A DNA stretch of 64,000 nucleotides from Clitopilus passeckerianus (lineage: Eukaryota; Basidiomycota; Agaricomycetes; Agaricales; Entolomataceae): positions 558,001-622,000 of the forward strand of contig CALYLX010000141.1 in NCBI GenBank assembly GCA_944990035.1. Reading direction: 5' to 3'. Position numbers and translations under genes: made by a program. A model generated the notes under the pieces. That model was not told the origin of the DNA. It was given only the letters and a program-made list of their open reading frames with translations, and ran no database searches. This document shows positions 1 through 9,620 of the stretch, one piece after another (within the stretch, counting starts at the first letter, position 1; the number at the start of each line of letters is the position of its first letter).

Positions 1-1407
1 AAGGATTGGCTTTAAAAATGAAGACACTTGTCGTCCATACCTGACCCATGGTTGGTTCCTGACTAGTAGTAGGGGTGAGATCATGGTATAACGCAGCGTG
101 AGATCAACTTACCCTGCTTGTATGCCCTTTGGCATGCCGTCCTGGTGTATGAATAAAGTTTTCAAGCTCGGCCAGTTACAGAAAACCTTGTAAAGGTCAG
201 AGCGTGTTTGGGGGTCTTCGTAGGAGCGAACATCAAGAGATAGCTGAAAGGTCTCCATTTTGTGAAGCATCGATGCTGGCTTGAGGAGTCGACGGAAGAG
301 GTGCCAACCAATTTTGATGTGAGTTATATCGGTCGCAAAAGTAAAAATCTTTGTATGTGCCCTGATATCTTCTTTTCGTCCAATTTCATTGTCCGCAAAG
401 CTGGTCACGTATCGCCGCATGTCGGGTTGTCGATCGAGGCTTGCGGCAAAACTGGCGGCTGTTAACCCACCTCGCATGGCTTTGGCAAGCACATCACGAT
501 GTCCGTGGCCGATAGAAGAATAAAGCGCAGGGAGGAAAATGGAGTTGAAGTGACGATTGACGAGAGCCAAAGTCAGGAAAAGATGGGTCCGCGATCCCCA
601 TGAAGAGCCCCAACGGTCAGACCCTTCCGGAAGGAGCTGTCGTACGATCGAGAGAATAAGCTCATGTGGGAGAGTCGATACTGATACCAACGAAGCGCCT
701 TGTCCGGAAGATGTCCCGGAGGGTGGCATGTGGGTTACAGTTGGTACAATATGGAAATGAAAGTTAACGAGGACGTCGTTGCAATCACCAGGATAAACAT
801 CGTGATCCCAAATTCGATGGGTACTTTCAAGCGCAAGGAAGATTGGTCCTCCCTTGCTACACGGGAAAGTTTTATCGAATATGATCCTTTCCTCTGGATT
901 GGCCTCAGCCTTCGACTTGGGTTGAGACCAGAGCTGGAGATAACCTCCATATCTCTTGTCTTGAGGCGCCACGCGTGTATCCCAGAAATCGGGAATGTGT
1001 TCCTTGAAGCTGAGATTAATCGTACAGATCGACATGGGATCTAGAGGTGGGGCGCTGGGGGAATAAAGCGGAATGGCTACGATCGGATCATGGTGACGCT
1101 TGTAATCTTCTGAGAACAAGCTGGACTGAATGCATTGACGAATTATCGCCTAGAGGATTTGCAGCTCAGTTCTGAGTCTGCGAGAATCACGGCTGCCGTT
1201 GCTTACTGTGCTATTTCCAGGCTCATACGGGCCTTGGTCTCTTATCACAAGGCGTACGTTTGGGAAACGTAGGTGAGGTGAGCGGGCGAGAATGATCGAG
1301 ATGAAGCAGACGTTTCTTGGGATGCGGGGACAATTGTGCTGGAGCCGTTCGCAGGAGGAGCTTTTCAAAATCAAGTATTCAGACCTTGATTTTGTGGGCG
1401 TCATCAT
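1..1407 (-). CDS. F-box-like protein, 3' end beyond window
   Basis: Exons read on the minus strand: 1407-1207, 1149-113, 62-41, then off the left edge. Junction phases agree (0, 2, 0). The first exon encodes an N-terminal module with the motif NVCFISIILARS and NVRLVIRD. The second exon holds TINLSFKEH, GGYLQLW and FIALESTHRI, followed by an F-box-like segment LPHELILSIVRQLL...LALVNRHFNSIFLPALY. The large 16.8-18.8 kb gene matches it exon for exon, including identical intron phases, so the model is well supported. F-box proteins usually recruit substrates to SCF ubiquitin ligases, but the target here is unknown. LRR-like C-terminal sequence is expected in the missing part. Start is at the first of two tandem ATGs (1407 or 1404). 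Confidence 0.75.
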
Positions 1408-1774
1408 GGTTGAGAGGAAGGATGATTTTGAGTCACTGATCCAGTTGCAGCATGCCGGGTCCGTTCAAAGCCGAGTCAGAGGAGGAGCCATTTACTCGGA
1501 AGTGGGCTGGAGAGCTTGATTTCGCTGTGAGGCGGGAAACAAGAGGTGCAGCTGTACTAGTATACTCATATGTTGCCACTTGAATGTTCGAGCCCAAGCC
1601 GAAAGTACGGGTGGTTCCTGAAATAGTAGGCCACACCCACGCCTTAATTCCGGGCTCCCGGACCGATCGAAAGCGTCTGCGTCACCCAATCACCTGCCGT
1701 GACCTCCCGCTAGCGTGACAGCAAACTACAATTCTCGTCAACGTCAAACCCGGTCAAGGTCGACGAAACTCAAA
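1408..1774. other. intergenic, divergent promoter region
   Basis: Separates the leftward F-box gene from the rightward mS29 gene, so it should hold both promoters. No further gene, repeat or clear TATA box was recognised. Confidence 0.4.
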
Positions 1775-3475
1775 ATGCTGGCTTCAGGGCTTGCTCGTGC
1801 CGCGGGGCAATCTTGTTCTTCTCTTATACACGCTTCGACTGGCACCGCTGCTGCTGTGACTAGGCAGCGCATTGGAGGAGTTCCCAATGGGAGTTTGGTT
1901 CTGACGAGGGGTATGGCGAGGCAGGCCCCAACAACGTCGAAGAAAACCTGTACGTGCCTTATTCTGCTGGGCCATGTGACAGCTCAGAGGCTGAATTTGA
2001 GCTCTTCCTTAAAGCGCAGTCATTCAAAGGAAACAAGAAAGACAAAAGGAAGCCGAAGCCTATCCGGGGAGTGAATGTACGTTCTTGAGTTATCTCTTTT
2101 TAATACGAGAAATTGACCAACTTTTGCTGGAACAGATGTACACCGCTCTTCCAACGAGCCAACTCCCACATCCTGTGTTCGAGTCCGAGAACCGCACGTC
2201 TTTGCAGCTGCCTCCGTTCAACGCTGTCAGTCCTCCCTTTGGCTCTTCTTACCACGTCTCTAATATCGTTATTTTCATAACAGTCCTCCGGTGCTGTGGG
2301 CCAAGCTATGGAATTTGTTCTCCCCGAACATGACCCTGTACGAGTCTTCGGTCTCCCGAAGAAGCTTCTCCTCGAATTCCGTGTCCTCTCTAAACCATGC
2401 TCTGTTGTCCGTGAAATCACGGTCGAGACGGCTCAGAGAATGGACAACGCGAAGAACGGGTCAAGTAAAGACACACGACTGGTCTTGAGTACGTTTTCCG
2501 CTTCCCTAAGTATATGAAGGTGGACTAACCTCAATTTCCTCAGCTGGCCGAGCTGGCTGCGGGAAATCTTTCCTGCTGCTTCAAACCGTTGAGCACTGCG
2601 TCCAGAACGGCTGGATAGTCATGTACATCCCCCGTGCAGTCGCCATGGTCAACTCCACCACCAAGCATGAATACAACCTCCGCACCCGAACATATGACCA
2701 GCCCGACTTCATCTACCAAACCCTCCAACGCTTCCGGACTGTCAACAAGAAGCTCTTAGAGGAGCTACAGACGGCGAAGAAGCATGTTTTCGAGAAGAGG
2801 GAGGTTCAAGTGGGAACGACGCTGTCTGAGCTGGTTGGCATTGCCCTCAAGGAGCCGGGAATTGCTGCTGGTATTTGGGAGGCGCTGTTGCAGGAGCTAG
2901 ATGGGCAGACGAAATTCCCCGTGTTGATGGCCGTTGATGACGTTCAAGCACTTTACTGCACGAGCAAGTACCGGGATCCGCATTTTGCGCCTATCAGGCC
3001 GTATCACTTGACCATGCCAAGGAGTATCCTTGAGTACGCAAGTGGGAAGAGGTCCTTTGTAAGTGGTCCCTGTTCGGCTCTTGTATATGTTCTGTTAGAC
3101 TAATGAATATCTCAACAGGCAAAAGGCGCTTTCCTGGGCTCAATAACAGCCTCAGAAACCATCTACCGCACACCTGTCGAGCTGGCTGAGGCTCTCTCCC
3201 TTACACCCTCCTCATCCTCCTCTCCCTCCACCTACGTCTCCCCACTAGCCAAACGCTCCAAGAACCTCATGCAATACACCACTGGCCTCCAGGCACTCGA
3301 GGTCCCGGAGAAGCTGACCGTGGACGAAGCTGCGAGCTTGTTTGAGGTCTGGATGAAGGATAAGGCTGTTGTGCCGAAGGTTGCGGATGAGGTGTTCTTG
3401 GCGAAGTACACTGAGAGCAGTGGGAATGCGAGGGATTTCGTGTGGAGAGGGTTGGTTTCCTCGCTTGAGCTGTAG
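1775..3475 (+). CDS. MRPS29: mitochondrial small ribosomal subunit protein mS29 (DAP3/Rsm23 family)
   Basis: Exons: 1775-1949, 2015-2076, 2136-2225, 2284-2488, 2544-3058, 3119-3475, giving about 467 aa, close to yeast Rsm23 length. The second-exon acceptor (AAAG at 2011-2014) is the least certain. The N-terminus is Arg/Ser/Ala rich, as expected for a mitochondrial presequence. A Walker A loop GRAGCGKSF sits at the start of exon 5 and a Walker B-like FPVLMAVDDVQAL follows. The C-terminus contains FEVWMKDKAV and FLAKYTESSGNARDFVW, typical of the DAP3/mS29 family. The protein is a GTP-binding component of the mitochondrial ribosomal small subunit. This is the most conserved housekeeping gene in the left third of the window. 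Confidence 0.9.
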
Positions 3476-3719
3476 GAGAAGGAGATGTAGATTGAGATTG
3501 TATAGATCTACTACAGCTAATTTTAATGATAATTCCCCAATTATTTTGTCGTTTTTTTTTGGCCCTGAGCTGGCAACGATTTCAGCCTTGAGCCAGCCAG
3601 ACGCGTCCTTGAAAGTTGACTTCATGTGGCTGTGCATACGAACGAACCATTTTGGTTGGGTTGTTTCTATTTTTTCACTACGAACCACCTTCGAGCACAT
3701 CTTTGGGCAAGCTCAATGG

Positions 3720-4610
3720 CCTCCTCACCATTAGCACCCTACGATGAAGTCTGCTCAGAAATACAAAATCTTGACTTCACTCCGCCCCTTCCTCTGGACC
3801 GGGAGTCCCAAGACGAGCGCCTGGTCGCCGTGCCGTTTCTCCCATTTCATGAGCAACATCTGGCAGAGGAGCTGTCGCTAAAAGCGGTCAGGCTCATGCC
3901 TTCCCTCAAAGAGGACATTACGAGCGTCTTCGAAAAAGTTCTGGATGCTTTTGATGCAGAAAAACCCTCTATGGCCTCGCTTGGCCAGCCGTCAATGTTT
4001 TCACGGATTATAGAAGAAGAGCCTCCTCGATGCGATGCACGAGCAGTTGTTGGAGGCTACGTTTGGACCACGGGAAGTTTTGCACCTTCTCTAGGATCAA
4101 CCTTTTTACTGCACCGAGATGCGCCATCATGATCGACGGCTATTGTATGGCGAGATCGTGATCCCAAACTAAGCATGTCCTGTAATGTTTTCAACGAAGA
4201 TTACACGGTTGTTCTGCGTCTAGATGATCCCGACACCACGCCTCCCTCTACATGGGACCTAATTGAACCGGACCTTGCATCCCTTCTACGGAGTGTTCCA
4301 GCTAGGAAGCCGCAGTTGTGCAGATGACATGTGTTCCCGACTTCACCAGATACTTTCTCTGAGGAAGAAAGGTGAGAACTCTACGATTAGCCTTTTTATT
4401 CCCTTGGCTTATTATCAAACCAGGAAAGGGGTTTACAGACATCCTTGAAGGTATCCATAAGGTTGGTGTCCGTCACGGGGACATTCGACCACACAATCTT
4501 ACCACTAACGAGAGAGGTATTCCCTCCACCATTGACGTCGATCGTGCACTGGGAGAGGCCAACCAGGCTATGCTACGCGATGAGACCAAACCCACAAACC
4601 AACAGATGTC
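3720..4610 (+). pseudogene. kinase-superfamily relic, deleted and stop-containing
   Basis: It begins MASSPLAPYDEV and runs through PFLPFHEQHL, ELSLKAVRLMPSLKED and NVFNEDYT in register with the 5.87 kb gene. Two in-frame TGA stops fall exactly where that paralogue has Trp (near 4129-4131 and 4325-4327). After about 4370 the reading jumps across an intron-like stretch to a kinase C-lobe piece with VRHGDIRPHNL and TIDVDRALGEA. The central domain and the kinase N-lobe are therefore missing. The catalytic loop reads HGD instead of HRD. Homology stops near 4610, where an unrelated reversed F-box fragment starts. It cannot make a functional protein of the family type. Confidence 0.8.
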
Positions 4611-4821
4611 TATGGTCCAGGCATCGGAGTCATTATCGGCGTCAACAATTCGGTGCGTGCTTGCCAAAGGGATGAAAATCGGACTTTCTGGCTAATACTC
4701 ATACAGTTCGTCCCAAAGAGGCGGTTTTGTCTGGTGCAGAGATTCAGAGGCTTGGAGCGGCGGCAACTCAGAGATGTAGAGGTAGCCTCCAGGCTCCCAC
4801 GGGTGCCAGATATCGGTGTAT
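4611..4821 (-). pseudogene. F-box gene fragment (copy of part of the 17.0 kb gene)
   Basis: Read on the minus strand from 4821, it gives EPGGYLYISEL, KPPLWDELYEY and STHRIVDADND, matching EPGGYLHISEP, KPPLWDELYEY and STHRIIDADND of the 16.8-18.8 kb gene. One in-frame TAG replaces Gln after DELYEY. Both ends are abrupt: at about 4611 it meets the kinase relic and at about 4821 another F-box fragment. It is a dead segment of roughly 70 codons. Confidence 0.8.
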
Positions 4822-5095
4822 CATGGATGAGGTCGAGGCGACAACTTGATGGATATCTTGACGCTTTCTTGACCATAGTAGTACAAGCTCTTGAGCAAAG
4901 GGAGTTGAACAAATTCAAGGAGGTGAAGACTGGCTTTCTCAAGCTCGAGCTCGAGGTTGAAGGTATGAAGATGGGGGAGTGTCGTTACGTTAGGAGTAAT
5001 CTGTGGGCCCGTGGAGTCGACAGAAAATTGATAGGAAATGGGATGGTTGGCTGTGAAGGACAACCTCCGAAGCGACTGCGCTGCGCCGAGTTCTA
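4822..5095 (-). pseudogene. F-box gene fragment (copy of part of the 14.9 kb gene)
   Basis: The minus-strand reading gives SFTANHPISYQ, STGPQITPNVTTLPHLHTF and LELELEKASLH. It matches the stretch SFAARYPISYQ, STGPEITPDVVTLPHLHTL, FELELEKTDPH of the intact 577-aa F-box protein. The fragment covers only about 90 codons and has no F-box. It is fused directly, in the same orientation, to a piece of a different F-box gene at about 4821. Confidence 0.8.
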
Positions 5096-5865
5096 TCGAT
5101 TTTAAATGATGGAGGGAAACTGAAAGTAGCAGCTTCGACGCATCGGAACAGCCGAATTATGAATACAGACGGGACATGTGCTACGAGCTATTACTAGACA
5201 AATAAATGGTTTGGCTCCAGTATCCTGAATCTGGTAGCTCCGATGGAATGTATGGGCTTAGAACGTCCTGGTGGCATTGTATCCCCACAATATGCGTAAA
5301 ATTCCCGGAGGTGCGCTTTACGCGCGTATGTACATGGAAGAAGCAACACTTTGGACTTATCCGCAACTTCTTTCTGCCTACTGTTCCTCGGTCTATTCGC
5401 GGCATACTCGTACGAGATACAGATCTTGAAAGGACCCGTACTCTTCCATGATCGAAGATGGCCAAAGTAAACTGCAATTTCTCTTAGTAGACAGTACTAG
5501 CGTCAAGCGTCCTTGCAGCCAACACTATGTACTAGAGTCATGAAGTTCCAAGCACAAGAGTAAGCCCTCCACTCACATGCCTGGTGAACTTGCGTCTGAT
5601 CTAATCTTATCTCTGTCATTGGCCCGCCACTGAAAGCAAAGAGAGGACAACAAAGGACACTTTTCTTTTCCTGTTTGGGAAACGGAGATGCCCATTCCCT
5701 CACCGCATAAAACCTCGTCTATCTAAAGATAGAACTCGGAATCTCTGTTTTGTTTTGTCCCCGTGGCCCGGTAAACCTGATTGAAACAGATATAATTCGG
5801 CCCCATCGGGCCGGTACTGATGTGGCTGTGTGACATGAACCAAACGTCATTGCCATTGTCAGCCA
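5096..5865. other. intergenic region upstream of the 5.87 kb gene
   Basis: No convincing coding sequence. Just before the downstream ATG it contains the block ATGTGGCTGTGTG (about 5820-5832), described separately. Confidence 0.4.
5820..5850 (+). promoter_or_regulatory. conserved upstream block of the kinase superfamily
   Basis: ATGTGGCTGTGTG followed by CATGAACCAAACGT lies about 20-45 nt before the ATG at 5866. Near-identical blocks occur before the relic at 3720 (about 3624-3640) and, on the minus strand, before the fragment starting at 14567 (about 14629-14600). Conservation may be common descent of the 5' leader or a shared promoter/UTR element. Confidence 0.4.
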
Positions 5866-8042
5866 ATGCCATCACCACCAGCGGCACAATACGAGGAAGT
5901 CCACTCAAGGATTCAGCAACTTCTTGACTTTGAGCCGCCCCTTCCTTTGGATCCCGATCCCGAAGACCCTTTCCAGAATCTGGTCGACGTCCCATTCCTG
6001 CCATTCCATGAACAACATCTACCAGAAGAACTATCGCTGAAAGCGGTGAGGCTCATGCCTTCCCTCAAAGAGGACATTATGAGCGTCTTTGAGAAAGCTC
6101 TGACTATCTTTGAGGCTGAACGGCCTTCTATGCCTCCCGTCGCTCGGCTGTCGAAATTTCCACGCATTACGGAAAGAAAGGCCCCCAAATGCGATGCCCA
6201 GGCAATCGCAAGAAGCTACGTCAGGACTACAGGCAGCTTTGCGCCTGCCCTTGCCTCAACCTTCTCACTCCACCAAGGTGCAACCTCGTGGTCAACCGCA
6301 ATTGGATGGGAGAACTGCGATGCCGATTTGACCTTGTCACGTAACGTTTTCAACGAAGATTATACCGCCGTTCTGCGTATAGATAACCCTGACCTGATGC
6401 CTCCGTCAACATGGGCCTCGATGGAACCAGAAACAACTCGCCTTCTCCGGAGCGCTGCATCCAGGAATCCACAGCTGTGCATGTGGCATGTTTTCGCGAC
6501 TACGTCCGAAACAGACCGATTATTCAAAGGGCTCGATGAAGTGGCGCTTCTGAATGGATTTCCCCTGATTCGGTCCGGCACTACGGGCTTTCAGATACCG
6601 AAGAACTCTGTAAAAATTCCGAACGATGCTCTTCAAACTGGATGGGGAGTTCCGATGTCTAAGTTCATAGCCACTTCCGCGCCTTCTACCCAATCAATGG
6701 CCACCAAGGCCATTTTAGACGGCCTGACCCCGCTTAGGCGTAGCACAGGCTTGGAGACCCCGGCAATCCCTGAGCAGCCTTCGCCTATACCGGAATTACA
6801 ATATTTAAAGGAGGCATTACTATCGACCAAAAACCCTGTTATCGAGGTTCCTCTGAGCCCTGACACGCGGCAACCTGGAACTCGACGCATTGCAACATCT
6901 GTCTCCATACTACAGCACGTAAGTACACTATGAACTCTACTGTTACTTCTGCTGATAATTAATTAGGCATGGTATCGCGCGGTTGAGTTGGATACAAGTT
7001 TTATTGTCTTACATTCCGGACGATCCCAGAGAATTGGATTTCGCCATCGAGGCAGCCAGACACTCTACGTGACGGATGACATCGATCCAAGTGATAGAGA
7101 GTGCACCAACGCCTACAACAAATTACACGTTGGCCTCTTTATGTGTATTCTCAACGATGTCCTAGATCGTGAGCGACAGATGCTCACAGAGAAAGCATTG
7201 GCGGAGACTATGTCGGAGGGTAGACAAGGCAAAGGTAGCGATCAGGCCTCCCAGAAACGTCCCGAAAAGAATGCTGATTCTATCCAGCCAGGAGGCATGG
7301 TATCTTCGCATAGGGATAGATCTCAACGCAAAAAACGGCCCTCGTTAGGGACACCGTGCATTCATGCTCGTCCAAGAACAAGAAGCATCACTGCCGGACA
7401 GACACGAATGAAGGAGAAAATGAAGGTAGCTGAACCCTTCTCTTATGGAGTTGTGCCAATTAACCTGCTTTGCTCTTATAGGCGATAGTAGCACACGGGA
7501 AAGTATGCCCGCTACTTCTGATGGCATTTCAAGAAGCGCAGCTACAATCATCTGCACCATCCTCGTTCATTCGAGCTGGAGACAAGACGTACGAAGGAAC
7601 GAAGGTCGATTCAAGTCGTTACATGATCGTCACCATGACATCTAGGATCGCGACAGGAGCAACAGGAGACGTCCATAATGCAACCCTGGTGTTTCCGAGG
7701 GCCCCAAAACTGGAGTTTAATGTTGTGGTGAAGCTAGCGTACGAGCCACCTCAGTGGAACAGAATGAGGCACGAAGCCGGGATCTACGAATATCTCAATG
7801 CATCTGGGGTGCATGGTATTCCGGCGATTCTCGGCTTGTTTGAAGACGTTGAAACTAGCACCTTAGCGTTGGTGATGGAAAACGTAGGTGAAAGTATCGC
7901 ACATCAGATACGTCCCAGCCAAGCTTCCCGACACAAAGAGCTGGAACATCTTCGAGGGTTGCTCCACGGCACTCATGACCGTGGACCCGGAGATCTCGTT
8001 ACCTTGACCGAGAAGAAATTCGCGTTTGATATGAGGGAATAG
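5866..8042 (+). CDS. multi-domain protein with truncated kinase-like domain
   Basis: Exons 5866-6918, 6967-7425, 7482-8042 (690 aa). The N-terminal domain (about residues 1-250) has PFLPFHEQHLPEELSLKAVR, YVRTTGSFAP and NVFNEDYTAVLRID. The middle domain (about 350-420) reads AWYRAVELDTSF, IGFRHRGSQTLYVT, LHVGLF. A basic linker follows. The kinase-like part has a Gly-rich loop IATGATGDVHNA, a VAIK-type Lys in VVVKLAY and an alpha-C Glu in RHEAGIYEYL. Compared with the 45.1 kb paralogue it jumps from ESIAHQIRPSQ straight to HKELEHLRGLLHG, so the catalytic loop (HRD) and metal-binding DFD are gone, yet the frame stays open. It is probably catalytically dead. Start chosen at ATG 5866 because paralogues share MxSxxxxYEE(V/I). 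Confidence 0.7.
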
Positions 8043-8080
8043 ATAGATGTATTTTTTATAGCAAGCAAACATAGTCACTA

Positions 8081-9535
8081 TCACGCTTCGTAGGGTAAAT
8101 CTTCGATCTGAGCTGGCAAGCCCCCTGCCTCATTCCCTTTGTCAAAATCAGAATCCCTCCTCATGCGACGGGCCCGCAATTCCTCATTGGGTGGAGTGAG
8201 CTGCCCAAACGCAGGTTTCTCGCCCATGGTGACGGAATCGCCGACAGTTTCGCTGGGAGCCTCTGGTGCGTTCTGTGATGGACCTAGAATCCAACCGAGG
8301 TTTCTGTCGTGTTCCGTTTGCCAATCTTGTAGAGACCTGCCATCTTGTCTTAACCGTTTTGCGTCCTGGGTGAAATTGAAGATGGAAACGTCGAGTGATG
8401 AGGAATCTCCGTTAATGGCTAGATGACGCGCCTCCATTCGCAGCACGAACCATTACACGCGGTAACACGGCGTGAGGAGGGAGGAGAAGTTTGGGTATAT
8501 GGATGAAACCCCTGTTCCAATGTTTGCCGCTGAAGGACGAACGAAAGAAATTCAAAAGTAATTATCTTCGGTCATAGGTACCAGTGTAGGGTCAACGAAT
8601 TCGGAGTCCGAGTCTGATTCAGACTTCAAAGGGGCAACCGCTTTCAGAAAGTAACCCTCGTGCTCGTAAAGGGGACTCTTTGAATGCCTGCCATTGGGTA
8701 AGTTCATCTCCAGGGAGAGCCACGGACGAGATCGTATCTCGCTGCGGAACAACTCTGGGAGATGCTATCACCTACATCAATGGGGGGAATGCAGGGAGGA
8801 ATATCTGTGACATACCTTGGGGCTGCCTGGGCTCAGTCCAGGAGGACATCCACACCAGTCCAAGTCGAACAGCTGCCTTTCGGCGTCAGCCGTTGACATC
8901 TGCGAGCGAGATCGTGGATATCAGCAAGGTATAGGCCGGTGTGCAATTTGTAATAATTTGCTGCAGGGATATATATAATCTCGGAGAAAAAGACAGTTTG
9001 AGATGCTCGGTGGCGGATTCCAATGAACTCCCAGTTCCCGGCGTTGAAGATGGTGAATGTGACGTCTTTACATGTGGCTTCTCCCCAAATCTAGACAGCG
9101 ACTGAGTACTTCTGCGTAATAGCCAGATCATTGGAAGCGTACCTGAGTGATAATATGCCTCGCTTCTGCTGAGACTTCAAAAGACTCCGTTGCTGAACGT
9201 GCCAGTGTGAATGCCTTGTAGGTGTCTGACTTCAGCTTTGCAGGGGGTTTGTTCAGTGCTTGAGCCTTGATCACAGTCGCAACGGAGGGACTTACACAGT
9301 CGGTTGCGTCAAAACCCATTTTACACCTTTGAACACCTCAGTTGTGATGAAAGAAAAGGCAGGCCGCCCTTTTCTCGCAAATTACACCTTCGAACTCTTT
9401 CCCATGATATCCATAGACTATCTCCTGGATCGTCTCCAAGTCGCCGGCCTCCATGTTCTTGAACTCCCAAATTGCCAAGCAGTTAATTTCGTGCTTTTGC
9501 GCCAGACCAATGGAATACCAAACAAAGATCATATT
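8081..9535 (-). pseudogene. decayed nuclease-like/pseudokinase gene
   Basis: Minus-strand pieces align in order with the intact gene at 42.3-44.9 kb. They are IWEFKNMEAGDLETI (E-x-K motif, near 9455), then CKMGFDATDC. An intron follows at about 9142-9093, in the same place as in the intact gene. After it come IWGEATCKDVTF, IGIRHRASQTVFF, KLHTGLYLADIHDLARRC, RPWLSLEMNLP and EARHLAINGD. In-frame TGA codons follow FFHHN (about 9340) and VDVLLD (about 8840). Most of the kinase-like core between 8552 and 8446 is missing, and the 5' half before about 9535 is absent. A few stops could be hidden in unrecognised introns, but the missing core cannot. Confidence 0.7.
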
Positions 9536-9620
9536 ACGATATTACCTGAACAAAGTACACGCATCATGAATGATAATCCACAAACGTAACGTACACATCG
9601 TGAGCTACCTTCTCCATGAA

